Source of the DNA: CAYVUV01 sp964455095
GTDB taxonomy: Bacteria > Desulfobacterota > Binatia > HRBIN30 > CADEER01
Reading direction: 5' to 3'
Assembly: GCA_964455095.1 (NCBI GenBank)
Contig: CAYVUV010000190.1
Coordinates: 1 to 55,652, forward strand
DNA: 55,652 nt
The position numbers and the translations under genes are program-made. Shown one piece after another: positions 33,010-42,264 of the stretch. The notes under the pieces are model-generated. The model made no database searches and was not told where the DNA came from. It saw only the letters and a list, made by a program, of their open reading frames with translations. Each line of letters starts with the position of its first letter. Position 1 is the stretch's first letter.

Positions 33010-34137
33010 TCACGTGTTGCCGACCGCGCCGCACTCGACGAGCGCGCGCACTTCGGCCTCGCTGAATCCAAACTCCGTCAGCACCTGCGCGCAGTGCTCG
33101 CCGGGCTGCGGCATCGGGCGCCCCCCCACGCCCGGCGTGCGCGACAGGCGCGGCGCCGGCGCCGGCTCTGGATCGCCTTTGGCGTCGGCGACCAGCAGCG
33201 CGCGCGCCCGTGGATGCGGATGCGCGGCCACCTCGCCGAGGTTGAGCACCGGCGCAACGCAGGCGTCGGTGCCGTCGAAGACCGCGCACCATTCGTCGCG
33301 CGTCCGGCTGGCGAAGATGTCGGTGAAGCGCTGGGCCGTCGCGGCCCAGTGCGACTGGTCGAGCTGGTGCGGCATGCCGGACGCGTCGATGCCCAATCCC
33401 TGCAGCAGCGCCGCGTAGAACTGCGGCTCGATCGCCCCGACGGCGACGTAGCCACCGTCCTTGGTGCGGTACGTGTCGTAGAAGGGGGCACCGGTGTCGA
33501 GCATGTTGGTGCCGCGCTCGTCCTTCCAGAACCCAGCCGAACGGAATTTCCAGATGAAGGCACTCAGGTACGCCGAGCCGTCGCACATGGCGGCGTCGAT
33601 GACCTGGCCCTGACCGGAACGGGCGCGCTCGACGAGGGCGAGCGCGATACCGAGCGCGCACAGCATGCCGCCGCCGGCGAAGTCGCCGAGCAGGTTGATC
33701 GGCGGCAGGGGCTTCTCGCCGCGCCGCCCGATCAGCGACAGCGCGCCCGAGATGGCGATGTAGTTGATGTCGTGCCCGGCCATGTTGGCGTAGGGGCCGC
33801 TCTGGCCGTAGCCGGTGAGGCGGGCGTAGATCAGCCGCGGGTTGCGCGCGCAGGCGACGTCGGGTCCGAGCCCGAGCCGCTCCATCACGCCGGGCCGGAA
33901 TGGTTCGAGCAGCACGTCGGCGCTCTCGATCATGCGCAACAGCCCGGCGATGCCGTCGGGACTCTTGAGGTTCACCGCCACCGAGCGCTTGCCGCGCGCC
34001 AGCTGGTCCATGTTGCCGCCGCCCAGGCGGTCGACGCGCACCACATCGGCGCCAAAGTCGGCCAGAATCATGCCGCAGTACGGCGCCGGCGCCAGGCCCG
34101 CCATCTCGATCACGCGAATACCGTCGAGCGCTCCCAT
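33010..34137 (-). CDS. CaiB/BaiF CoA-transferase family protein, alpha-methylacyl-CoA racemase type
   Basis: A 375-residue class III CoA-transferase-fold protein. Start MGALDGIRVIEMAGLAPAPYCGM and DFGADVVRVDR are typical. The residues that act as acid/base in alpha-methylacyl-CoA racemase are present: His122 in GHDINYIAISGAL and Asp152 in LLGDFAGGGM. It is therefore more likely a racemase of 2-methylacyl-CoA esters than a transferase. Such enzymes prepare branched lipids or sterol side chains for beta-oxidation, which fits the thiolase/acyl-CoA dehydrogenase operon 10 kb away. It is a single gene divergent from the Ldh-family gene. Confidence 0.88.
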   Translation of the reverse strand: MGALDGIRVIEMAGLAPAPYCGMILADFGADVVRVDRLGGGNMDQLARGKRSVAVNLKSPDGIAGLLRMIESADVLLEPFRPGVMERLGLGPDVACARNPRLIYARLTGYGQSGPYANMAGHDINYIAISGALSLIGRRGEKPLPPINLLGDFAGGGMLCALGIALALVERARSGQGQVIDAAMCDGSAYLSAFIWKFRSAGFWKDERGTNMLDTGAPFYDTYRTKDGGYVAVGAIEPQFYAALLQGLGIDASGMPHQLDQSHWAATAQRFTDIFASRTRDEWCAVFDGTDACVAPVLNLGEVAAHPHPRARALLVADAKGDPEPAPAPRLSRTPGVGGRPMPQPGEHCAQVLTEFGFSEAEVRALVECGAVGNT

Positions 34138-34291
34138 CGATCGTGTCCTCTCTGCTGTGTTGAGGCGGCCACTGCGGCCGTGTCGGAACGCTTCTAGTTA
34201 CGGACTGCGCGGTGCAAACTCAAGCCGCGCGGCGCGCGGGCTTGCAGGTGGCGCTGCCGGGTGCTGAGTATGCCGCGCCAGCGGGAGGGGC

Positions 34292-35383
34292 ATGGACGCA
34301 ATCGAGTCGACGACGTATCCGTGCGAGCAGCTGCGCGACTTCAGCCGCCGCGTGTTTCTCCACTTCGGCGTGCCCGAAGCCGACGCGGCGCTCGCGGCCG
34401 AAGTATTGGACACCGCCGACCGGCGCGGCATCGATTCACACGGCGTGGCGCGCCTGCGCACCTATGTCGACATGTTCGGCCTCGGCCGCATCAACCCGCG
34501 CCCGACGCTGCGCATCGCGCGCGAGACCGCCAGCACCGCCACCGTCGACGGCGACAACGGCCTCGGCCTGGTCGTCGGCCCGAAGGCCAACGCCATCGCG
34601 ATGGAGAAGGCCGAACGCGCCGGCAGCGGCTGGGTCAGCGTCTGCAACTCGAACCACTTCGGCATCGCCGGCTACTACCCGCTGCGCGCGCTCGAGCGCG
34701 ACTTGATTGGTTGGGCGATGACCAACTCGACCAAGCTGGTTGCCCCGCTGTGGGGAGCCGAGCGCATGCTGGGCACCAACCCGATCGCCATCGCTTTTCC
34801 CGGCTGCCACGAACCGCCGATCGTCATCGACATGGCGTCATGCGCCGCCGCGTACGGCAAGATCGAGATCGCGGCGCGCAAGGGGGAGAACATTCCGCTC
34901 GGCTGGGCGATCGACCGCGATGGACACGTGACCGCCGAGCCCAGCGCCATGGTCGCCGGCGGCGCGCTGTTGCCGCTCGGTTCCGACCGCGAGCACGGCG
35001 GGCACAAGGGTTACTGTCTGGCCGTGATGGTGGACGTGCTCTGCGCCGTCTTGAGCGGCGCCAACTGGGGCCCGTTCGCGCCGCCGTTCGCATTGCGCCA
35101 GGAGATCCCCGCGCGCAGCGTCGGCCGCGGCATCGGCCACTTCTTCGGCGCGCTGCGTATCGACGGATTCGTCGATCCCGGCGAGTTCAAGGCGCAGATC
35201 GACGACTACATTCGCGTCATGCGCGCCACGCGCCCGGCGCCGGGCATGCCGGGGCCGCTGATCCCGGGCGATCCTGAGCGCGCCGCAGAGCGGGAGCGCA
35301 GCGCACGCGGCGTGCCGCTCATCGCACCGGTGGTCGACGATCTGCGCGACATCGCGCGCAGCACCGGCGTGCCGTTCGACTGA
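34292..35383 (+). CDS. Ldh family oxidoreductase (malate/lactate/ureidoglycolate dehydrogenase-like)
   Basis: A 363-residue NAD(P)-dependent 2-hydroxyacid dehydrogenase of the Ldh2/ComC fold, unrelated to Rossmann-type LDH. Hallmarks are GIDSHGVARLRTYVD (with the conserved SHG His), NSNHFGIAGYY, MTNSTKLVAPLWG, GTNPIAIAFP and GGHKGYCLAVMVDVL. Members oxidise malate, lactate, ureidoglycolate or sulfolactate; the substrate is unclear. GGGAGGGG precedes the ATG. It converges with tonB, two bases apart. Confidence 0.9.
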   Translation: MDAIESTTYPCEQLRDFSRRVFLHFGVPEADAALAAEVLDTADRRGIDSHGVARLRTYVDMFGLGRINPRPTLRIARETASTATVDGDNGLGLVVGPKANAIAMEKAERAGSGWVSVCNSNHFGIAGYYPLRALERDLIGWAMTNSTKLVAPLWGAERMLGTNPIAIAFPGCHEPPIVIDMASCAAAYGKIEIAARKGENIPLGWAIDRDGHVTAEPSAMVAGGALLPLGSDREHGGHKGYCLAVMVDVLCAVLSGANWGPFAPPFALRQEIPARSVGRGIGHFFGALRIDGFVDPGEFKAQIDDYIRVMRATRPAPGMPGPLIPGDPERAAERERSARGVPLIAPVVDDLRDIARSTGVPFD

Positions 35384-35385
35384 CG

Positions 35386-36153
35386 CTACGGCGAAGTGAG
35401 GCGGAAGCCGTAGGCGATGCGCCCGCGCGCGGTGCGCGAGTCGGCCAGGTTGGCGAGCTGAAAACGGCTGCGGCGCGCGACGGCGAGGGCGGCGGCGTCG
35501 AGCGCGTCGTAGCCAGAGGAGGCGTCGATCGCCGCTTCGCGCACCGTGCCGTCGGCGCTCAGGGCGACTTCGACGCTGACCGTGCCCTGCCAGCCGCGCG
35601 CCCGGGCGACGCGCGGGTAGTCGGGCTTCGGGCAGATCACGCAATGCGCCCGCAAGTCGCCGCCACTGCCGAGCCCGTTGCCGGGGCCATGGCCCTGGCC
35701 GCGACCAGAGCCGATTCCGCCGCCTTGACCAGAGCCGCTGCCGCCCGCCTGCTCCGTTCCGGTGCCAGATGAGGTCGGCGCTCCACTCGCCGCCGCGGCC
35801 GGCGCCGCGGGTTCGACCGGGCGCGGAGCAGGTCGCGCGTGGTCGGTCGCGCGGTGCGCCGGCGCGGCGACCCGCTGACGTTTGGGTGCAACTGGCGGAA
35901 TGCTGGCGTGCCTCACGCGTGGCGCCGGCGCGGGGGCGACCGGAGGACCACCGCCTGCCGCGACGCTGCTGCCCGAGCCACCGCCACCGCCGCGCAGCAG
36001 CGATAGCATGATCAGCTGGCGCGGCACTTCGTGCGCAAACAACGCCAGGCCGGCGGCGAAGAGCAGCGCGGCGTGCAGCGCCAGCGACACGGCCAGAGCC
36101 ACACCCGTGGCTCGTTGCTTGGTGACGTCGGCGGGATGCTGATGAGCGCGCAC
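35386..36153 (-). CDS. tonB: Energy transducer TonB
   Basis: A 255-residue TonB. One N-terminal membrane anchor (about residues 18-42, GVALAVSLALHAALLFAAGL) is followed by a long Pro/Ala then Gly/Ser-rich periplasmic spacer. The C-terminal TonB domain starts at about 170 (PKPDYPRVARARGWQGTVSV, ending in ARRSRFQ). It couples the inner-membrane proton gradient to the receptor for uptake. An unusual HCVICP Cys pair lies just before the C-terminal domain. It is the last gene of the riboswitch-led operon, 15 bases after its neighbour; no exbB/exbD is in the window. Confidence 0.9.
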   Translation of the reverse strand: MRAHQHPADVTKQRATGVALAVSLALHAALLFAAGLALFAHEVPRQLIMLSLLRGGGGGSGSSVAAGGGPPVAPAPAPRVRHASIPPVAPKRQRVAAPAHRATDHARPAPRPVEPAAPAAAASGAPTSSGTGTEQAGGSGSGQGGGIGSGRGQGHGPGNGLGSGGDLRAHCVICPKPDYPRVARARGWQGTVSVEVALSADGTVREAAIDASSGYDALDAAALAVARRSRFQLANLADSRTARGRIAYGFRLTSP

Positions 36154-36168
36154 GATGCGACCCTGATC

Positions 36169-37440
36169 CTAGGGAATAAAGACGATCTCGAACGGCGGCA
36201 AGCCGAGGTCGAGCGGTTGCGCAGTGAGTTGCGTCCCGTCCGCAGCGCGAAAGATTCGGATGCCGTCCTGCTGCTGGCGCCGGTCGGCCAGGAAGAGCTC
36301 GCCGCGGTCGTTCAGCTCGAGGTCGAACAGCGTGTAGCCGCTGGCCTCGAAGTGTGTGCCGGTGACGGCGGCCGTGATCGGATCGAAGGAGATCAACGCC
36401 GTGGCAAAATCGGGCCGCGAGACGACGGCGTAGGCGAGACGATCCGAGACGATGACAAAATCCGTGATGTCGCCGCCGAGATCCTCTTCGCTGACGAAGA
36501 AGCCTTCCGCCCTCCCGCTGGCGAGATCGACGCGTTCGATGCCGCCGTCCATGACGCCGAACAGGCCGGCCTGCGAGACGTAGATCTTGCCGCCGCGTAC
36601 CAGCAGGCCTTTGGTGGCCGCGAACGGATTCTCCCCGCTCAGCTCGATGCTGTCGACCAGTGTGTCGGTGGCAATGTCGATGACGGCGAGGGCGCCGTTG
36701 CCCGCGGGCAAGCGCAGCCCCGTGTTGATGTCGAGGCGCGCCAGGGCGACGTACAGCCGGTTGCCGACCACGGCCATCTGATTCATGTCGGGAATGCCGT
36801 CGGCGTCGGCCAACGAGCCGAGATCGATGGCGCCGCGCAGGAAGTCGCTGCAATCCGGCCGCGGCGCCGGGTTGACGATCAACAGCTCGGGCTCTTCGTA
36901 CAGCGAGACATAGGCTTTGGTGCCACCGGCAAAGGCGATGTCCTGCGGGTTCGTGCCGTTGCCGGTCGAGCACTGATAGCGGGTGCGAAAGTTGTCGGCC
37001 GGATCGAGCAATTGGATGTTGTCACCGAAGCGCCGGTTGATGACGTAGACCAGGCCGTTGCGGGTGCGTGCCACGGCGTCGCTGTGCAGGCGGCGCTGGG
37101 GAGTCGACCGCGAGACCACGCGCGGCCCATCGAGGCTGACGGTGGCGAATGAGCCGGCCTGGAAGTTGGAGGTGACGACGAAGGCATGCGTCTGCGCCGC
37201 ACAGCCCTGCATGGCATCGGCCACCGCGGCGACCAGCTCGTCCACGGTCATCCGGTCGTCGCCGTTGCGGTCGAGGCCGGCGCACCGATCGGGCGATGCC
37301 GCGCCGAGGGCGATGTTCACCGCGAGCACGAGCTCGTCGATCGTCACACTGCGGTCGCCGTTGCAGTCACCGGTGCAGCCGGCCGCGGGACGACCGAGCA
37401 GCAGGCTGGCGGCCAGAATCAGTGCGACGAGTCGGTACAT
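36169..37440 (-). CDS. Secreted beta-propeller protein with N-terminal EF-hand pair, BtuG-like candidate
   Basis: A 423-residue protein. The signal peptide is MYRLVALILAASLLLGRPAAG. Directly after it (about residues 22-80) come two calcium-loop modules, GDCNGDRSVTIDELVLAVNI and DRNGDDRMTVDELVAAV, bounded by Cys residues. The remainder is a YncE-like beta-propeller (repeats such as NPQDIAFAGGTKAYVSLY and GALAVIDIATDTLVDSIEL). Its ATG overlaps the btuB stop in TGATG, so it is made with the receptor. Bacteroides BtuG proteins are surface propellers that hand cobalamin to BtuB; the fold, gene position and riboswitch control point to a similar role here. That role is inference, since no cobalamin-binding residues can be named. 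Confidence 0.75.
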   Translation of the reverse strand: MYRLVALILAASLLLGRPAAGCTGDCNGDRSVTIDELVLAVNIALGAASPDRCAGLDRNGDDRMTVDELVAAVADAMQGCAAQTHAFVVTSNFQAGSFATVSLDGPRVVSRSTPQRRLHSDAVARTRNGLVYVINRRFGDNIQLLDPADNFRTRYQCSTGNGTNPQDIAFAGGTKAYVSLYEEPELLIVNPAPRPDCSDFLRGAIDLGSLADADGIPDMNQMAVVGNRLYVALARLDINTGLRLPAGNGALAVIDIATDTLVDSIELSGENPFAATKGLLVRGGKIYVSQAGLFGVMDGGIERVDLASGRAEGFFVSEEDLGGDITDFVIVSDRLAYAVVSRPDFATALISFDPITAAVTGTHFEASGYTLFDLELNDRGELFLADRRQQQDGIRIFRAADGTQLTAQPLDLGLPPFEIVFIP

Positions 37441-39452
37441 CAGAACGTCGCCTTTACGCCGCCGAAGAACGACAGACCCGGCAACGGGAAATCGCCCAGG
37501 TCGCGCAAGTCGGCATCGGCGAGGTTGGCCGCCTCGAAGCGGACCGACAACCACGGCAGCGGCTGCACGGTACAGCCGAGCGTGTGGATGGAGCGGTGCG
37601 GCACGATCAGGAAGTTGTCCTCGTCGGTCGGGTTCTCGCCGATGTACGTGTACTCGTAGTAGAGCGAGCCCCAGTCGTTCGACAGCCGGGGGCGCACGAA
37701 CAGCTCGTCGGCCGGCCGCAGCGGAAGTTGATTGCCTTCCGGCGAGTCGACGCTGCGGTTCTCCGAGTCCTGGTGCGTGTAGTTGAGATCGACGCCGAGG
37801 TGATCGAACGCGGCGGCGCTGGCGCTCAGCTCGTGACCGACGATGCGCGCGTTGCCGACGTTGTCGGGGCGGAAGTACTTCGGGCTCACCTGCTCGAACG
37901 CGATCAGGTCGCTGATGTTGTTGTGGAAGTAGGCGTATTCCAGCCGTCCGGCATCGAACCAGCGCCAGTCCGGCCAGGTGACGATGAAGCCGACGTCGCG
38001 ATTGATTCCTGTCTCGGGGTCCAGCGTCGCTCGCCCGAGCACCGAGCCGGCGTTGCCGAATAGCTCGGAGAAGTTCGGGGCGCGTTGAAAGCGGCCGATG
38101 TTGCCGCGCACCCTGAGCCATGAGGCGACGCGGGCCTCGGTGCCGATCGATGGGCTCCACAGATCGCTATCGGAGGTCTGCGCCCCGCTGTTGGGAATGT
38201 TGGCGGTGTCGACGGCGCTGAAGTCGTCGTGGAGATGGTCGTAGCGGAAGCTCGGCACCAGGGCGAAGCGGTCGGTGATCAGGGCGATCTCGTCCTGCAC
38301 CGCCAGCGTCAGACGCAGTCGGCTCTGATCCGGCCCGTCCTTCGGCGCGTTGTTCTCGTTGAACGGAAAGAACCGCTCGTACGCGAGCTCGGCAAACCCG
38401 CCGACGATCTGGTCGTAGGGCGCATACCAGGTGGAGGTCGCGCTGCCGCCGACCAGCGCGGTCTGATTGTGGGTCGACTGGCGGGCGCCGAAGTCGCCCT
38501 CCGGGTCGTCGAACTCCTGCAGGTTGTAGACGCCGAACAGCGTGCCGGCGGCGTCGAGCGCGCCCTCGGCCATGCCGGCGGCGCGCAGGCGCAAGTAGGT
38601 GAGCGAGCGCAACCCCAACAGCGACGGTTTGTCGAACTGGTCGACGCCCGGGCCGGGCACTCCCTGGTCCTTGAAGAAGAGCTCCTGCACCGCATCGGCC
38701 ACCAGTCCGTCGCCGAGATGGTGGGAGGCTTTGACGAGGCCGTCGACGGCGTCGAACTCGTTGTTCTTGCGCGTCGTCGTTTCATCGTCGCCCGGGAAGT
38801 CGAACGTGCCGTTGTCGTCGAAGTAGGAAAAGTCGCCCTTGCTGCCGAGATAGGTGACATGGGTGAGTAGATCGGTGTCGCCGATGCGCCGCGAGTCGGT
38901 GGCGACCAGCTTGCGGGTTTCGAACGAGCCGTAGTTGAGCGACAGCTCGGTTTGTGGCTCCGCTGCCGGTGGTCGGGTGACGAGGTTGACGACGCCGCCG
39001 ATGCCGCCGCCGCCGAAGCCGACCGGGACGGTGCCGCGATAAACTTCGACGCGTGCCAGGCTGTCGAGCGGCAGGTCGGAGAGGTTGACGGTCTGATCCT
39101 GTGCTTGCGAGAGCGGGACGCCGTCGAGATACACCGGCACCTGGTTGGCCGACGAGCCGCGGATGGAGATGGTGCTGAAGGCGCCGAGGCCGCCGAAGCG
39201 GTGCACCTGCACGCCGACCGTCTCGCTCAGCACATCGGCGGTGGTCTCGATCGGGGCTTCGCGCGCGGGCACATCGACGACCGAGACGAAGGCGGTGGGG
39301 GAGCGTTGCTCAGCTTCGCTGATCGGTTCGGCGGTCACCTCGATCTCGGCCAGTGGCGGGGCCTCTTGTGCGGCGACGGGGTGGCGTGCAGCGACGAGCA
39401 GGCTGGTGGCGGCGAGAGCGAGGGCGCGCATGGCAATCTGTCCGCGCCGCAT
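37440..39452 (-). CDS. btuB: TonB-dependent vitamin B12 receptor, BtuB-like
   Basis: About 670 residues. A signal peptide ends near VAAQ and a TonB-box-like stretch EIEVTA follows. The plug domain covers about 45-165 (RGSSANQVPVYLDGVPL, VEVYRGTVPVGFGGGGIGGVVNLVT). A 22-stranded barrel is expected for the rest, ending in an aromatic residue (GGVKATF). BtuB identity rests on the upstream cobalamin riboswitch, a tonB gene in the same operon and btuFCD nearby, rather than on ligand residues. The ATG at 39452 overlaps the previous stop (TGATG); a GTG three bases earlier is also possible. Confidence 0.88.
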   Translation of the reverse strand: MRRGQIAMRALALAATSLLVAARHPVAAQEAPPLAEIEVTAEPISEAEQRSPTAFVSVVDVPAREAPIETTADVLSETVGVQVHRFGGLGAFSTISIRGSSANQVPVYLDGVPLSQAQDQTVNLSDLPLDSLARVEVYRGTVPVGFGGGGIGGVVNLVTRPPAAEPQTELSLNYGSFETRKLVATDSRRIGDTDLLTHVTYLGSKGDFSYFDDNGTFDFPGDDETTTRKNNEFDAVDGLVKASHHLGDGLVADAVQELFFKDQGVPGPGVDQFDKPSLLGLRSLTYLRLRAAGMAEGALDAAGTLFGVYNLQEFDDPEGDFGARQSTHNQTALVGGSATSTWYAPYDQIVGGFAELAYERFFPFNENNAPKDGPDQSRLRLTLAVQDEIALITDRFALVPSFRYDHLHDDFSAVDTANIPNSGAQTSDSDLWSPSIGTEARVASWLRVRGNIGRFQRAPNFSELFGNAGSVLGRATLDPETGINRDVGFIVTWPDWRWFDAGRLEYAYFHNNISDLIAFEQVSPKYFRPDNVGNARIVGHELSASAAAFDHLGVDLNYTHQDSENRSVDSPEGNQLPLRPADELFVRPRLSNDWGSLYYEYTYIGENPTDEDNFLIVPHRSIHTLGCTVQPLPWLSVRFEAANLADADLRDLGDFPLPGLSFFGGVKATF

Positions 39453-40405
39453 CACGGGTTGCGCTGCACCGCCTGCGCGACGAGATCCGCGGCGGTGATG
39501 CGATCGTCGCCGTTGACGTCCGCCTCCGGCCCCGAGGCCACCGCGCCGCCACCGGCGGGGACCCGATCGCCGTCGCCGTCGAAGATCTCGGCGATGAGCA
39601 GGCTCGTGTCAGCGTCCGTGATCTGTCCGTCGCCATCGAGATCGCCGGGTGCGACAATCGGGATGGTTGCGCTCGGGGTTGCGGTGGAATCCGGCGGCAG
39701 TGGGGTTTCAGTCGGACTGGGCGTCGGCGTCGGGCTGGATATCGAGCTCGGGTCGCAGCCGTGCAGGGCGGCAACGGCGTCGAGATCGAAGCCCGCATTT
39801 GGCGAGATGGAGAACTGCGGCATGTCGCCAAAGTCGGGAATGACGCCGGCGACGTCGGTGATGCGCACATAGGCGGCCCAGGTCAGTCCCACGGCGGCGA
39901 GGTCGAACGCGTCACCGCCCGACACCGACGGGTCGAGCGGGTCAATGCCGTTCTCGGGGTTGCTCAAGACCGGTGCGCGGCCAGCCAGTCCGGCGTGGGT
40001 CGTGGCATCGAAGGGAAACTCGATGAAGTTGACACCGTCCTGGCTGACGGCGACGAAGCCGAACTCGGTGAACAGCGGCCCTCTCTCCGAGCCGGCGTGG
40101 AAGACGTTCTCGAAGACGGTGAAGTCCGCGCCGGGGCCGTCGCAGATCACCGGCAGATCGAATCGCAGCACGATCGAGCCGCCGCTGCCGAGGGCGAGGA
40201 TGTCGAACGAGCCCTGCAGCAACCCGGTGCCATGCGGCGGGCCGAGAACGAGTTGCTGCGACCCGAAGCCGCCGTGCATTCCAGGGGTCAGGGAGGCGAC
40301 GGCGTCGGCGAACGGATCCTGCGCATGGGTGGGTTGGGCGAGCGCGAGCAGAGCGCCCAGGAAGAGTACCCAAGCCGAGGTGTTCGCCATGTGGTATGCC
40401 GTCAT
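39452..40405 (-). CDS. Predicted surface protein of the B12 operon with C-terminal dockerin-like module
   Basis: A 317-residue exported protein. After the signal peptide (cleavage near PTHAQ) comes a beta-rich domain with FTVFENVFHAG, FVAVSQDGVNFIEFP, AFDLAAVG, YVRITDV and GFDLDAV. From memory, this pattern recurs in predicted cell-surface proteins encoded beside B12 receptor genes. A Ser/Thr/Pro linker (about 225-250) leads to two EF-hand loops, GDLDGDGQITDADTSLLIAE and DVNGDDRITAADLVAQAV, which together look like a dockerin. It is the second protein gene of the riboswitch operon and is coupled to btuB. A role in cobalamin capture at the surface is inferred from context. Confidence 0.7.
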   Translation of the reverse strand: MTAYHMANTSAWVLFLGALLALAQPTHAQDPFADAVASLTPGMHGGFGSQQLVLGPPHGTGLLQGSFDILALGSGGSIVLRFDLPVICDGPGADFTVFENVFHAGSERGPLFTEFGFVAVSQDGVNFIEFPFDATTHAGLAGRAPVLSNPENGIDPLDPSVSGGDAFDLAAVGLTWAAYVRITDVAGVIPDFGDMPQFSISPNAGFDLDAVAALHGCDPSSISSPTPTPSPTETPLPPDSTATPSATIPIVAPGDLDGDGQITDADTSLLIAEIFDGDGDRVPAGGGAVASGPEADVNGDDRITAADLVAQAVQRNP

Positions 40406-40427
40406 CGACGCCGTGCCTCCGTCGTCC

Positions 40428-41843
40428 CTATGGTGCGGGCTGGCAGATCAGCTTGACGGTATCTGAATCCTTACCGCCGTCTGCGTTGGTCACCTTGACC
40501 TGCAGCTTGCCTTTGCCGTCCTTCTTGCCGGAGGCCGTGATCTTGACCGGGACGTAGTAACCGTCGCTGAAGATGCAGGTCGAGCCGGTCAGGGGCAGAG
40601 CGGCAGTCGCGCGCGCGGCGGCATCGGCGATCGATGCGGCGGGCGGGTTGGCGGTGATGCTCACGGCGGTCACGTTGCTGGCCGTGTCGCACGTCGCGAG
40701 ATCGGGATCGTCGACGTTGAGGCAAAAGCCGACCGGGAACAGGCAGGCGTCGTTCTCCGCCCCGTCGCTGTCGCAGGCGGCGCCGTCGCTGCAGGTCGCG
40801 GTGCCGTCGACCACTTGCAGACCGTAGGCTTCGAAGAGGCACTCGGTCTCCGCCGAGCCGCTGTCGCCGGGACTCAGCTGATCGATCGGGGTGAAGCGGT
40901 GCAGCGATTTGTCCTCGTCGGTGGGGGTGAAAGTGGACGACAGCACCTGCAGGCGGTGCGTGAAGGGATCGAGGGTCATGCCGCCGACAAACGTCAGGCC
41001 GCTGGAGAACGTCGTCGAGCTCCCGTTGCCGGGATTGAACGACACCAGGTCGCCGAAGAACGCGCCCGAAGCGAGCAGCCGGCCATCGCTGTTGAAGAGC
41101 AGGTCGACCGTGCCGAAGGGCGTTGGCGAAGCGGCAAATGGCACCGGCGGAACCGCAGCGCCAGCGGAGGTGAACTGCTGGATCTGTTTGTCGACGAAGC
41201 TATCCAGTGTCTCGGCGACGAACAGGTTGCCGTTGGCCGGGTTGAGCGCGAGCCCGGCGGCGAGGTCCAGGCTGGGGACAAAGACGCTCGGTGTCGAGCC
41301 GACGATCTTGATCACCTTGCCGGCGGCGCCGCCGGCGGAGTCGGAGACAAAGACATTGCCGGTTGCATCGACCGTGACCGAGGCGGCGGTCGGGACGCTG
41401 TCGGCCGGCAGCAGCTCGAGCCCCGGTGCGGCGAGGCCCGACGCGGTCGACGCCGACGGGATGGCGAAAACGGTGTCGCCAGTTTGCGCGCCGAAGGGGC
41501 TGACAATGGCGAAGTCGTCGTTGTCCGCGTTGTCCGTGACATACAAGATGTCGGCGGTGCGATCGTATGCGCAGTCGCTGATCGAATTGAACCCGGAGGC
41601 GACCAGCCGTACCTCGCCGGATTCCTTGGCCAGCACGATCGATTGCGCGTTGGCGGTGAAGCCGGGTCCGAGGCCGACGAAAGTGCCGACCGGGCCGGCG
41701 GCGATGCAGCCTTGCGTCAAGTTGCCCAGCAGCTCGGTGGAATAGATGTAGCCGGTCGGTGCCGTGACGGCGCCCGCGCCGGTGGAGAGCGCCGCGCCCG
41801 CCAGGGCCAGCGAGGCGAGGTACAGAATGCGATTCCTGCTCAT
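40428..41843 (-). CDS. Secreted beta-propeller protein, first gene of the cobalamin riboswitch operon
   Basis: A 471-residue exported protein. Signal peptide MSRNRILYLASLALAGAAL...GAGA. The main body (about 30-350) is made of propeller-type repeats (ISDCAYDRTADILYVTDNAD, AASVTVDATGNVFVSD, AGLALNPANGNLFVAET, GGMTLDPFTHRLQVL) related to NHL/SMP-30 folds. The C-terminal part has several paired Cys residues and ends with a small beta domain (KITASGKKDGKGKLQVKV). GGAGGAAA precedes the ATG. It lies 168 bases after the riboswitch terminator and should be made only when cobalamin is scarce. A cobalamin-binding function is likely by context but not shown. Confidence 0.7.
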   Translation of the reverse strand: MSRNRILYLASLALAGAALSTGAGAVTAPTGYIYSTELLGNLTQGCIAAGPVGTFVGLGPGFTANAQSIVLAKESGEVRLVASGFNSISDCAYDRTADILYVTDNADNDDFAIVSPFGAQTGDTVFAIPSASTASGLAAPGLELLPADSVPTAASVTVDATGNVFVSDSAGGAAGKVIKIVGSTPSVFVPSLDLAAGLALNPANGNLFVAETLDSFVDKQIQQFTSAGAAVPPVPFAASPTPFGTVDLLFNSDGRLLASGAFFGDLVSFNPGNGSSTTFSSGLTFVGGMTLDPFTHRLQVLSSTFTPTDEDKSLHRFTPIDQLSPGDSGSAETECLFEAYGLQVVDGTATCSDGAACDSDGAENDACLFPVGFCLNVDDPDLATCDTASNVTAVSITANPPAASIADAAARATAALPLTGSTCIFSDGYYVPVKITASGKKDGKGKLQVKVTNADGGKDSDTVKLICQPAP

Positions 41844-42011
41844 GATGCGGTTTCCTCCAGTTTGAATGTTGGCGCTCAGTGTCGTTTCGGTCGTGCGCAG
41901 CGTCGGGCCGAACCAGGGCGGCCCGATGGTGAGGCACGTGACGGCGGGCCGCGAACACAAATGCGTCCGCCGCGCCGCAGGCTGGAGACCCGCGACCTGG
42001 CCTGAGCGGCC

Positions 42012-42047
42012 AACAAAAAACCCGGCGACGCCTGCGCGCCCCGGGTA
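42012..42047 (-). terminator. Intrinsic terminator of the cobalamin riboswitch
   Basis: On the minus strand ACCCGG plus GGCGC pairs with GCGTC (one bulged G) plus CCGGGT, closed by a short loop and followed by TTTTTTG (T-run at 42015-42020). It sits between the aptamer and the first gene, the normal expression platform of an OFF switch. Confidence 0.85.
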
Positions 42048-42094
42048 TGAGTATGAGAATCGTCCAGCATGATTCTCGTCCCCACACCCCGGAG

Positions 42095-42262
42095 GACTTT
42101 GAAATCGCTGCTGGGTCAGGTTTCCTGACTTCCGGCTTTCTACTGGCGGCGCCTTCCCATCCTTCTCGGACAGTGGCAAGCGTGCCGCGGTCGGTTCCGG
42201 TTACAGTAGCGGGGGCTGTGCCGGCTTTTCACCGGCTTCCCTCTACCCATCAACTTGGGAGC
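42095..42262 (-). ncRNA. Cobalamin (adenosylcobalamin-type) riboswitch aptamer
   Basis: Read on the minus strand the segment shows the ordered conserved elements of this riboswitch. They are GATGGGTAGAGGGAAGCCGG, then GGTGAAAAGCC, the CAGCCCCCGCTACTGTAA core, CTTGCCACTGTCC, GGGAAGGCG, and the B12 box AGTCAGGAAACCTGACC (about 42113-42129). It precedes an intrinsic terminator and an operon encoding a BtuB-like receptor and TonB. With cobalamin bound, transcription should stop before the operon. End positions are approximate. Confidence 0.95.
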
Positions 42263-42264
42263 GG

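Noticed and set aside
34138..34291. Possible second cobalamin or other riboswitch between the divergent racemase-type and Ldh-family genes
   Set aside because: The region is only 154 bases and lacks the B12 box and any conserved core.
35640..35830. Gly/Ser and Pro/Ala repeats in tonB
   Set aside because: This is the normal extended periplasmic spacer of TonB, not a mobile or regulatory repeat.
37441..38160. Upstream extension of the second propeller protein into btuB
   Set aside because: The ATG at 37440 gives a good signal peptide and a TGATG overlap; the extension is antisense-like filler composition.
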